Assembly (NCBI RefSeq): GCF_005144745.1
Contig: NZ_SWKK01000008.1
Span: forward strand, 310,001 to 374,000
Length of the DNA: 64,000 bases
Direction of reading: 5' to 3'
From: Flavobacterium sp. ASW18X
Lineage (GTDB): Bacteria; Bacteroidota; Bacteroidia; Flavobacteriales; Flavobacteriaceae
Shown here: piece after piece, positions 54,112 to 61,557 of the stretch
Numbering within the stretch: the stretch's first letter is position 1
Layout of the letters: each line of letters begins with the position of its first letter
Notes under the pieces: model-generated
Told to the model about the DNA's origin: nothing
The model's database searches: none
What the model saw: only the letters and a program-made list of their open reading frames with translations
Translations under genes and position numbers: made by a program

Positions 54112-54672
54112 ATGACTAAAAAAGAACTAAGAGTAGATTATAAGCAGAAGAGGAACCTACTTACCGCTGATATAATCGAAGAAAAAAGTATTAAAATTGC
54201 CAATAGGATTCACAAACTGCCTATTTGGCAATTTTCTTTTTACCACCTTTTCCTTTCTATTGTTAAAAATAAAGAAGTAGATACAGAGCCCTTGTTAACC
54301 TTGCTACAAGGCATGGATAAGCAAATTGTAGTATCTAAAACCGAGAAGAATAGAAGCTTAAAAAACTATTTGCTGCTAGATACTACTCCAATCCGCATTA
54401 GTAATTTAGGTATACCAGAACCTGTAGATGGTATAGAAGTACCCGAGGAAAAAATAGATGTTGTTTTTATACCGCTTTTAGCTTTTGATAGCAACGGAAA
54501 TAGAGTGGGCTATGGAGGTGGGTATTATGATGTTTTTTTACAAAAGTGCCGAAAAGATGTATTAAAAGTTGGCATTTCCTTGTTTGAAGCATGCCCCACA
54601 ATTACAGATGTAGCAACTACAGATGTACCTTTAGATTATTGTGTTACTCCTTCCCAAGTATACCAATTCTAA
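54112..54672 (+). CDS. 5-formyltetrahydrofolate cyclo-ligase
   Basis: A 186-residue ATP-dependent enzyme that turns 5-formyl-THF into 5,10-methenyl-THF, returning folate to the one-carbon pool. The family core VFIPLLAFDSNGNRVGYGGG and GYYDVFL (about 123-145) is complete; the N-terminal KKELRVDYKQKRN is the usual start. It ends in a 4-base convergent overlap with lspA. Confidence 0.95.
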   Translation: MTKKELRVDYKQKRNLLTADIIEEKSIKIANRIHKLPIWQFSFYHLFLSIVKNKEVDTEPLLTLLQGMDKQIVVSKTEKNRSLKNYLLLDTTPIRISNLGIPEPVDGIEVPEEKIDVVFIPLLAFDSNGNRVGYGGGYYDVFLQKCRKDVLKVGISLFEACPTITDVATTDVPLDYCVTPSQVYQF

Positions 54673-55313
54673 TTAGTTTCCTCTTTTTCCTCCTCTTTTG
54701 GGTTGGTAGCAAATGCCTTTTTATTAAAAAGTATTAGAATAGCTACGCCTATACTAATTGCGGTATCTGCGATGTTGAATATGGGTTCAAAAAAACGGAA
54801 ACTTTTACCTCCTTTTCCGGGTACCCATTCTGGCCAAGTAGTATCTATCATAGGGAAGTATAGCATATCTACTACCTTTCCGTAAAACAATTTTCCATAA
54901 GGTTCTTCTGCAAATAGGGTAGCCACTTGGTGGTTGCTGTGGTCAAAAAGTAACCCGTAAAAAACAGAGTCTAAAATATTACCAAGAGCACCAGCAAAGA
55001 TTAAAGAAACTGCAAGAATTAATACTTTGGGAGAATTTTTTTTAATAATATCAAAAAGCCAATACCCTATGCCTACTATTGCAAATAATCTAAAAACGGT
55101 CAGGAATAATTTTCCAGAAGCATCAGAGACTGGTAAAATATCACTTAGTTTGGTACCCCAAGCGGCACCTTCGTTTTCTATAAATAAAATTTTGAACCAA
55201 TTAAAGACTTCCACAGACTCTCCAAGTACAAAATTGGTTTTTATGTAGATTTTACTGATTTGGTCTATCAGTAAAACAATAATGATAAGGATTATAGATT
55301 TCTTTAAACTCAT
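54669..55313 (-). CDS. lspA: Lipoprotein signal peptidase (signal peptidase II)
   Basis: Inner-membrane aspartyl protease that cleaves prolipoprotein signal peptides before the lipidated Cys; it is needed for the many lipoproteins in this window. The catalytic aspartates are in GNILDSVFYG and FNIADTAISIG. Four membrane helices are visible (about 6-24, 68-86, 97-115, 177-195). It is longer than the E. coli protein (214 against about 164 residues), with an extended loop and C-terminal tail, as in other Bacteroidota. It lies upstream of the next minus-strand gene's end by 33 bases. Confidence 0.96.
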   Translation of the reverse strand: MSLKKSIILIIIVLLIDQISKIYIKTNFVLGESVEVFNWFKILFIENEGAAWGTKLSDILPVSDASGKLFLTVFRLFAIVGIGYWLFDIIKKNSPKVLILAVSLIFAGALGNILDSVFYGLLFDHSNHQVATLFAEEPYGKLFYGKVVDMLYFPMIDTTWPEWVPGKGGKSFRFFEPIFNIADTAISIGVAILILFNKKAFATNPKEEEKEETN

Positions 55314-55346
55314 TTCTCAAAAGAATCAGCCGCAAAAATAGCCATA

Positions 55347-55967
55347 TTAATTGGTTCTATTCACCCAAATGTCACCTTCTACACTACTAAGCTCAAAAGT
55401 ATGTTCGCCATCTGGTACTTTGTTGTGTGTTACGTGCCCATAATTACTTTTAGTGGTGACTATGCCATGAGCATTAGAAAGGAAAATATCACCTTTTTGG
55501 CTTTTAACTTTTACATCTTCCTCTACGTTGTTTAAATAGGTGTCGCCATCGTTCAGGGTAATCTGTAATTGTCTGTATTTACCCGCCGCATGTACGTTGG
55601 TATAAGAACCATCTAAGCGTACCCAGCTGTATTCTGGCACTTCTATTTTTAGGGCGATGGAAATTACCTTATGGGCGCTAAGTTTATCGTTTGGGTTCAC
55701 AAAATTGGGTAGAAAGTCTGCGCTAATAAGCAGATTTTGACCATTTTCTTCTAGTTTAATAACTAAGTCTTGCGCATATTCCCCTTCCATGGCACCAGAA
55801 ACTTTTAGCGTATTGCTCGTACTAGTAAACAGGTCTATAGCAAAACAATTACTAGCATCTATGGTGATGTGTTTTTGTTCTGTTGATGCAAAGGTTTTTT
55901 GTACCACCTTTTGGGCATTACTCCAAAAGAAAGCAATAAATAAGAATAAAAGAATACGGTATTTCAT
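55347..55967 (-). CDS. Secreted beta-helix (DUF4097-like) protein
   Basis: A 206-residue protein with a signal peptide (about 1-18). The mature part is made of short beta-strand repeats with no catalytic residues in sight, of the kind seen in DUF4097/auto-adhesin-like proteins (for example ITLNDGDTYLNNVEEDVKVK, then GDIFLSNAHGIVTT). The ATG at 55967 is preferred to a TTG at 55973. Its role is unknown. It lies between the DksA-like gene, which has its own terminator, and lspA 33 bases downstream. Confidence 0.75.
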   Translation of the reverse strand: MKYRILLFLFIAFFWSNAQKVVQKTFASTEQKHITIDASNCFAIDLFTSTSNTLKVSGAMEGEYAQDLVIKLEENGQNLLISADFLPNFVNPNDKLSAHKVISIALKIEVPEYSWVRLDGSYTNVHAAGKYRQLQITLNDGDTYLNNVEEDVKVKSQKGDIFLSNAHGIVTTKSNYGHVTHNKVPDGEHTFELSSVEGDIWVNRTN

Positions 55968-55973
55968 AATCAA

Positions 55974-55995
55974 AAAAACGCCCTAGGGCGTTTTT
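55974..55995. terminator. Palindromic terminator after the DksA-like gene
   Basis: AAAAACGCCCTAGGGCGTTTTT is a perfect palindrome starting one base beyond the stop of the gene at 55997. It can act in either direction and lies just 6 bases before the ATG of the next gene on the same strand. Confidence 0.85.
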
Positions 55996-55996
55996 C

Positions 55997-56380
55997 TTAT
56001 TTCTGCATGTTTTTGGCCTCTATACTCAAGGTAGCATGCGGCACCAATTTAAGACGCTCTTTATTAATAAGCTTACCCGTAACACGGCAAATTCCATACG
56101 TTTTATTTTCTATCCGTAGGATAGCGTTTTTTAAGTCGCGTATAAATTTTTCTTGTCTGATTGCCAGCTGTGTATTTGCCTCTTTGCTCATGGTTTCTGA
56201 ACCCTCTTCAAATGCTTTAAAGGTAGGGGAGGTATCATCTGTACCGTTATTACCATCGTTCATGTAAGAGCTTTTCAACAAATCTAGGTGTTGCTTAGCT
56301 TTTTCTATTTTGGCTTCAATAATTTCTTTGAATTCGGCCAAATCTTTATCTGAGTATCTAACTTTTAAATCTTCTGCCAT
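55997..56380 (-). CDS. TraR/DksA-family protein without an intact zinc finger
   Basis: A 127-residue coiled-coil protein with DksA-like ends: an N-terminal helical pair (about 10-35 and 65-92) and the C-terminal globule YGICRVTGKLINKERLKLVPHATLSIEAK. DksA binds the RNA polymerase secondary channel and changes promoter response to ppGpp. Canonical DksA has a CxxC-X17-CxxC zinc site; here only Cys98 remains. Zinc-free relatives are known in other phyla. It starts only 4 bases after ileS and is probably co-transcribed with it. Confidence 0.88.
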   Translation of the reverse strand: MAEDLKVRYSDKDLAEFKEIIEAKIEKAKQHLDLLKSSYMNDGNNGTDDTSPTFKAFEEGSETMSKEANTQLAIRQEKFIRDLKNAILRIENKTYGICRVTGKLINKERLKLVPHATLSIEAKNMQK

Positions 56381-56384
56381 TTTT

Positions 56385-59300
56385 TTAATGTTTTTTGATA
56401 AACAATTTTGTTTTTACCTCATCAAAGGCAATTTCCGTGCCCTCTTCCAAATTATCCTCTAATACTAGATTTTCTGTTAAGGTCTCACTTTTAAGGTAAT
56501 CTGCATTATTTGCTATTGCCTTTTCTACAAGACCATCTTTTAAAATCTTTAAATCAATTTTGTCGGTAACCTCAAAACCGGAATCTTTTCTTAGATTCTG
56601 AATTCTGTTTACTAATTCTCTTGCAATCCCTTCTTCCTTTAAAGCATCGTTAATAGTAACATCTAAAGCCACCGTAATTGGACCAGAACTTGCTACTAAC
56701 CACCCTTCTATGTCTTGGGATGTAATCTCAACGTCAGAGAGCTGTAATTTAATATTTTTATTTGCTAAAGAAAGTGATATTTCGCCATCCTGCTCAATTT
56801 TTTGGATATTTTTTTGATCCATTTGCGCAACAGCCTGCGCTATATCCTTCATTTCTTTGCCATACTTTGGACCTAAAACCTTAAAGTTTGGTTTTATTTG
56901 TTTTACTAAAATGGCAGAAGCATCGTCCATTAAATCAATCTCTTTGACATTTACCTCAGATTTTACCAAATCTGCAACGGCTTCTATCTCTGCTTTTTGT
57001 GTTTGATTAAGGATAGGAATCATTACTTTTTGCAATGGCTGTCTTACCTTAATTTTTTCTTTTTGTCTTATAGAAAGCACTAAGGAAGATATCTTTTGCG
57101 CTGTATGCATTTTACTTTCCAAACTCTGATTTACCAATTCGGCATCAAACTCTGGAAAATCTGCTAAGTGTACGCTTTCAAAATTTTCTTTACCAGTAGC
57201 TGCATTTAAATCTTTGTAAAGATTATCCATAAAGAATGGCGCAATGGGTGCACCCAACTTAGCAACCGTTACTAAACACGTATATAGCGTTTGGTAAGCT
57301 GCAATTTTATCTTTTTGGTAATCCCCTTTCCAGAACCTTCTTCTCCCTAAACGTACATACCAATTACTTAGATTTTCTTGTACAAAATCAGAAATAGCTC
57401 TTGCGGCTTTTGTAGGTTCGTAAGCGGCGTATGCTTCGTCTACCTTTTGGATAACGGTATTAAGTTCTGAAAGTATCCACTGGTCTAATTCGGGTCTTTC
57501 ATTTAGGGGAATTTCTGCTTCTTGATAGGTAAAACCATCAATATTAGCGTATAGCGAAAAGAACGAATACGTGTTGTACAGCGTGCCAAAAAATTTACGC
57601 TTTACCTCGGTAACTCCGTCAATATCAAACTTAAGATTATCCCACGGATTTGCATTGGCAATCATGTACCAACGGGTGGTATCTGCACCATGTTCTGGCA
57701 AGGCCTTAAATGGGTCTACCGCATTGCCCAAGCGTTTAGACATTTTCTTGCCCTCTTTGTCTAAAACCAGTCCGTTAGAGACTACATTTTTATAGGCTAC
57801 GGAATCAAAAACCATAGTGGCTATGGCGTGCAAGGTATAGAACCATCCTCTGGTTTGGTCTACCCCTTCTGCAATAAAATCTGCTGGGTAGCTAACACCA
57901 TTATCTACTAGTTCTTTGTTCTCGAACGGGTAGTGCCATTGGGCGTAGGGCATAGAACCACTATCAAACCAAACATCAATTAAATCGCTCTCTCTACGCA
58001 TAGGTTTGCCGCTTGGCGACACCAAAGTAATTTGGTCTACGACGCTTTTGTGTAAGTCTATTTTTTCATAGTTGGTGTCAGACATATCGCCAACCACAAA
58101 ATCTTTAAATACGTCTTCTGCCAGCACACCGGCAGTTACCGCTTTTGCCATTTCTTCTTTTAGCTCTGCAACCGAACCAATTATTATTTCTTCTTGGCCG
58201 TCTTCTGTTCTCCAGATAGGCAAAGGAATACCCCAATATCTAGACCTAGACAAGTTCCAATCATTAGCATTAGCAAGCCAGTTGCCAAACCTACCTTCTC
58301 CTGTAGCTTTTGGTTTCCAATTAATGGTTTGGTTTAGCGCAAACATGCGGTCTTTTACATCCGTAACTTTTATAAACCAAGAATCTAGTGGGTAATATAA
58401 AATAGGCTTATCCGTACGCCAGCAGTTAGGGTAACTGTGAACATACTTTTCTACCTTAAAGGCTTTGTTTTCGGTCTTTAGTTTTATGGCGATTTCTACA
58501 TCTATAGATTTATCTGGTGCCTCGCCATCCGCATAGTATTCGTTTTTAACATACTTGCCGCCAAACTCTTTAAGCTCTGGTCTAAATTTACCTTGCAGGT
58601 CTACCAACGGAACAGGATTGTTGTTCTCATCTAATACCAACATGGGTGGTATAGGCGGATTGGCTTGTTTGGCCACAAAGGCATCGTCCGCACCAAAAGT
58701 AGGCGCAGTATGTACAATACCCGTACCATCTTCCGTAGTTACAAAATCGCCCCCAATAACCCTAAAAGCATTTTCTGCATTCTCGTACGGTAGTACGTAA
58801 TCTATCAGTTGCTCGTATTTAGATTCGATTAAATCGGCTCCTTTTACTTCTGCCAATACCTGATAAGGAATTTTTTTGTCTTCTGGTTTAAAGTTGGCAA
58901 AATCCTCACTGGATTCTGCTGCAAAGAATTTGCCAGAAAACTGCTTGTTTACTAGGGCTTTGGCTAATACTACCTGTATAGGCTCAAAAGTATATAGATT
59001 AAAAGTCTTAACTAATACGTACTCTATTTTTGGTCCTACAGTTAATGCTGTGTTAGAAGGTAGTGTCCAAGGAGTAGTGGTCCAAGCAAGAAAATGTATA
59101 TCTCCGTCAAAAGCTTGCAAGGCCTGCGGCAAACTTCCTTTTAGCGCTTTAAACTGAGCTGTTACCGTAGTATCCGTTACATCTTGGTAGGTTCCTGGTT
59201 GGTTTAGCTCATGAGAACTAAGACCGGTACCTGCCTTTGGTGAGTACGGTTGTATGGTATACCCTTTATAGATTAAGCCTTTATCATAAATCTGTTTTAG

Positions 59301-59792
59301 CAACCACCAAACAGATTCCATGTATTTAGATTTGTAGGTAATGTATGGGTCGTCCATATCTACCCAATACCCTACCATTTCTGTCATTTCGTTCCAGACA
59401 TCTGTATAACGCATTACCGCTTTTTTACAAGCTTCGTTATATTCTTCTATGGTAATTTTTTTGCCAATATCTTCTTTGGTGATGCCCAGCTCTTTTTCTA
59501 CTCCAAGTTCTACCGGTAGGCCGTGGGTATCCCATCCTGCCTTACGTTTAACCTGAAAGCCCTTCATGGTTTTATAACGCGGAAAAATATCTTTAATGGT
59601 TCTGGCCATTACGTGGTGAATCCCCGGCATACCGTTGGCAGATGGCGGTCCTTCAAAAAACACGTAACTCTCTTTTCCTTCTCTGGAAGTTATACTCTTT
59701 TCAAAGATTTTCTCGTCCTTCCAAAACTTTAAAACTTCTGTTGCCGTCTTTGGTAGGTCTAAACCTTTATATTCTCTAAACTTCTTCTCCAT
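56385..59792 (-). CDS. ileS: Isoleucine--tRNA ligase, eukaryote-like long type
   Basis: A 1135-residue class I aminoacyl-tRNA synthetase. The HIGH region is PPSANGMPGIHH (49-60), then WDTHGLPVE; KMSKR is at 683-687. An editing domain lies between (about 200-390). The length, the GIHH variant of HIGH and the lack of the C-terminal zinc-binding Cys pair fit the long IleRS2 type found in many Bacteroidota, a type often naturally resistant to mupirocin. The C-terminal anticodon-binding region (about 720-900) and an extra domain at the end are present. Confidence 0.97.
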   Translation of the reverse strand: MEKKFREYKGLDLPKTATEVLKFWKDEKIFEKSITSREGKESYVFFEGPPSANGMPGIHHVMARTIKDIFPRYKTMKGFQVKRKAGWDTHGLPVELGVEKELGITKEDIGKKITIEEYNEACKKAVMRYTDVWNEMTEMVGYWVDMDDPYITYKSKYMESVWWLLKQIYDKGLIYKGYTIQPYSPKAGTGLSSHELNQPGTYQDVTDTTVTAQFKALKGSLPQALQAFDGDIHFLAWTTTPWTLPSNTALTVGPKIEYVLVKTFNLYTFEPIQVVLAKALVNKQFSGKFFAAESSEDFANFKPEDKKIPYQVLAEVKGADLIESKYEQLIDYVLPYENAENAFRVIGGDFVTTEDGTGIVHTAPTFGADDAFVAKQANPPIPPMLVLDENNNPVPLVDLQGKFRPELKEFGGKYVKNEYYADGEAPDKSIDVEIAIKLKTENKAFKVEKYVHSYPNCWRTDKPILYYPLDSWFIKVTDVKDRMFALNQTINWKPKATGEGRFGNWLANANDWNLSRSRYWGIPLPIWRTEDGQEEIIIGSVAELKEEMAKAVTAGVLAEDVFKDFVVGDMSDTNYEKIDLHKSVVDQITLVSPSGKPMRRESDLIDVWFDSGSMPYAQWHYPFENKELVDNGVSYPADFIAEGVDQTRGWFYTLHAIATMVFDSVAYKNVVSNGLVLDKEGKKMSKRLGNAVDPFKALPEHGADTTRWYMIANANPWDNLKFDIDGVTEVKRKFFGTLYNTYSFFSLYANIDGFTYQEAEIPLNERPELDQWILSELNTVIQKVDEAYAAYEPTKAARAISDFVQENLSNWYVRLGRRRFWKGDYQKDKIAAYQTLYTCLVTVAKLGAPIAPFFMDNLYKDLNAATGKENFESVHLADFPEFDAELVNQSLESKMHTAQKISSLVLSIRQKEKIKVRQPLQKVMIPILNQTQKAEIEAVADLVKSEVNVKEIDLMDDASAILVKQIKPNFKVLGPKYGKEMKDIAQAVAQMDQKNIQKIEQDGEISLSLANKNIKLQLSDVEITSQDIEGWLVASSGPITVALDVTINDALKEEGIARELVNRIQNLRKDSGFEVTDKIDLKILKDGLVEKAIANNADYLKSETLTENLVLEDNLEEGTEIAFDEVKTKLFIKKH

Positions 59793-59857
59793 GGGCCTAA
59801 TAAAATAAGTCTGCGAAATTAAGAATTTTAAAGTATTTACAGGTTTGTAAAAAGATA

Positions 59858-59883
59858 AAAAGCCCCTACTACTAGGGGCTTTT
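59858..59883 (-). terminator. Terminator of the DUF4382 gene
   Basis: AAAAGCCCCTA, loop CTAC, TAGGGGCTTTT: an 11-bp stem with A/T runs, active in both directions, 24 bases after the stop codon at 59908. Confidence 0.85.
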
Positions 59884-59907
59884 ATTCAGATTTTTAGTAA
59901 GATAAGA

Positions 59908-60858
59908 TTATTTGCTGCCGGTAATGGTAACATTAACGTTAAGTTGCAAAGCAGACGTTAAGGATAAGGCCCCCAAATTTAGTCCGGTAGAAGACTCAGC
60001 CTCTAGTATGGCAGCAAGCTCTACATTGCCATTGTTTTGGTTTTCATTGTAACCTACAAAAACCAATTCGTACTCGCCTTCTTCTACAAAATTTAAACTA
60101 TAGGCATTGGTAAGCCCACTAACCTCTGCACTGGTAACGGCATTGGCAAAGGTTACATTGCTAGTACCAGAACCTTGTGTTTCGGTTTCTGCATTAAAGG
60201 TTCCTTTTTTGTAAGCGTAAACTATAATTTTATCAGAATTGTCTTGGCCTTTGTCTACAGATCCTTTTATAGTGCCCGTAGCTTCCTCGTTAACGGTTCT
60301 AATAGCGTTGCCTAGTTCTGCTGCTGTAGCAAAAGTAAGTTGGCCAGCGGTGCTAGCTTCACTTTCTACCACAGATTTTCTAAGATCAAAGTCTATGATA
60401 ATAGTGTTGGCCGTTGCCGCCACAACTTCAAAACTATCATTGATTTTAATGCTATTTGCACTACTTTCTAATTTCTGTTTTTCTCCATTGGCCATTTCTA
60501 CATAGCAACCAGGGGAATTACCTTGTACATCTTTCTCATAATCCAATACCAATTCTAAGCTAGAGTAGGTTTTGGAGGTTAGGTCTAGGTTACCCAAGGT
60601 TTGTGTTTTGCCATTTACCAATGCGGAAAGTTCTATAGTAGTAGTGGTAAATCCTTCTAAAGACTTACCATCTAATTTTACATCTGTTACGGTAACAAAT
60701 ACTGCAGATACGTTGGCATTGTCTATTGGAGCATCTGTAATTTTAAAAGTGGTGTTGTAGGTTTCTGAATTAGAATTCTCCCCGTCATCCTCACTACAAG
60801 AAATAGCAAATACCAAACTCAATACCATCATTCCTGTAAGTTTCAAAACATTTTTCAT
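59908..60858 (-). CDS. DUF4382 domain lipoprotein
   Basis: A 316-residue lipoprotein with lipobox FAISC (Cys21). A DUF4382 domain (about 35-165) shows ITDAPIDNANVSAVFVTVTD at its start and LRKSVV near 165. The C-terminal half (about 190-316) is a further beta domain. DUF4382 proteins are surface or periplasmic and have no known biochemistry; they occur widely in Bacteroidota. A 221-base gap (60859-61079) separates it from the divergent LEA-like gene; it holds only a -7-like TATGTTTC at 61050-61057. Confidence 0.88.
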   Translation of the reverse strand: MKNVLKLTGMMVLSLVFAISCSEDDGENSNSETYNTTFKITDAPIDNANVSAVFVTVTDVKLDGKSLEGFTTTTIELSALVNGKTQTLGNLDLTSKTYSSLELVLDYEKDVQGNSPGCYVEMANGEKQKLESSANSIKINDSFEVVAATANTIIIDFDLRKSVVESEASTAGQLTFATAAELGNAIRTVNEEATGTIKGSVDKGQDNSDKIIVYAYKKGTFNAETETQGSGTSNVTFANAVTSAEVSGLTNAYSLNFVEEGEYELVFVGYNENQNNGNVELAAILEAESSTGLNLGALSLTSALQLNVNVTITGSK

Positions 60859-61079
60859 AAGGTTAAAATTTTGTCTGTTTTAGATTTAGGCCTTTAAAAC
60901 AGCCTAAAAGGTAAAAACCCTAAACTGTAAAATGTTAAAATTTGTTAACATAGTTCTAGGAGACAGGAGTTCAGTGGCTTACGTTTTTTATAAAACTTTA
61001 CTTTAAGTTTAAATGGAAATGTTAATTTACGGGTGACTTTTTAAAAATTTATGTTTCTAAACACTAAAACAATTTAAAA

Positions 61080-61499
61080 ATGAAAAAATTAGTACTTGCC
61101 GCATTGGCACTAACCCTAACTACTGGAACACTTGTATCTTGTAAAGATGCTGCAAACAAAGCAGAAGAAGCTAAAGAGGCTGCTGCAGGAGCATTGGAAG
61201 ATGCCGGTGAAGGTTTAAACGAAGCTGGCAAAGATTTGAAAGAAGCTGGTGAAAATGCCATGAACGAGGCTAAAGAAGCTGGTGAAGGCATGGTAAAAGA
61301 AGGCGAAAAAGCTATGGATAGTATTAAAGCTGCTGGTGAAAAAGCTATGGATAGTGCAAAAGAAATGGGTACAGATGCCATGGATAAAGCTAAGGCTGCG
61401 GGTGAAGATTTAAAAGATGCAGCTAATAAAACTGCAACTGATGTTAAGAATGCTGCAGACAAAACAGTTAAAGATGTAAAAGACGCAGTTAAAAACTAA
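61080..61499 (+). CDS. LEA-like amphipathic repeat lipoprotein
   Basis: A 139-residue lipoprotein: signal peptide with LVSC (Cys21), then almost entirely Ala/Glu/Lys/Asp repeats with an 11-residue-like period (DLKEAGENAMNEAKEAG, KAMDSIKAAGEKAMDSAK), ending KDVKDAVKN. Such 11-mer amphipathic helices are typical of LEA and apolipoprotein-like proteins that coat membranes or protect proteins during drying, salt or freezing. No catalytic residues. The gene is short, and a perfect 30-base palindromic terminator follows. Confidence 0.8.
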   Translation: MKKLVLAALALTLTTGTLVSCKDAANKAEEAKEAAAGALEDAGEGLNEAGKDLKEAGENAMNEAKEAGEGMVKEGEKAMDSIKAAGEKAMDSAKEMGTDAMDKAKAAGEDLKDAANKTATDVKNAADKTVKDVKDAVKN

Positions 61500-61525
61500 G
61501 TCTCCATTACAGTTAACTTAAAAAC

Positions 61526-61555
61526 AAAAACCCTTGGCAATTGCCAAGGGTTTTT
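61526..61555. terminator. Perfect palindromic terminator between convergent genes
   Basis: AAAAACCCTTGGCAATTGCCAAGGGTTTTT is self-complementary over all 30 bases (61526-61555), with T-runs on both sides. It stops the LEA-like gene and the TonB receptor transcript. Confidence 0.95.
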
Positions 61556-61557
61556 GT

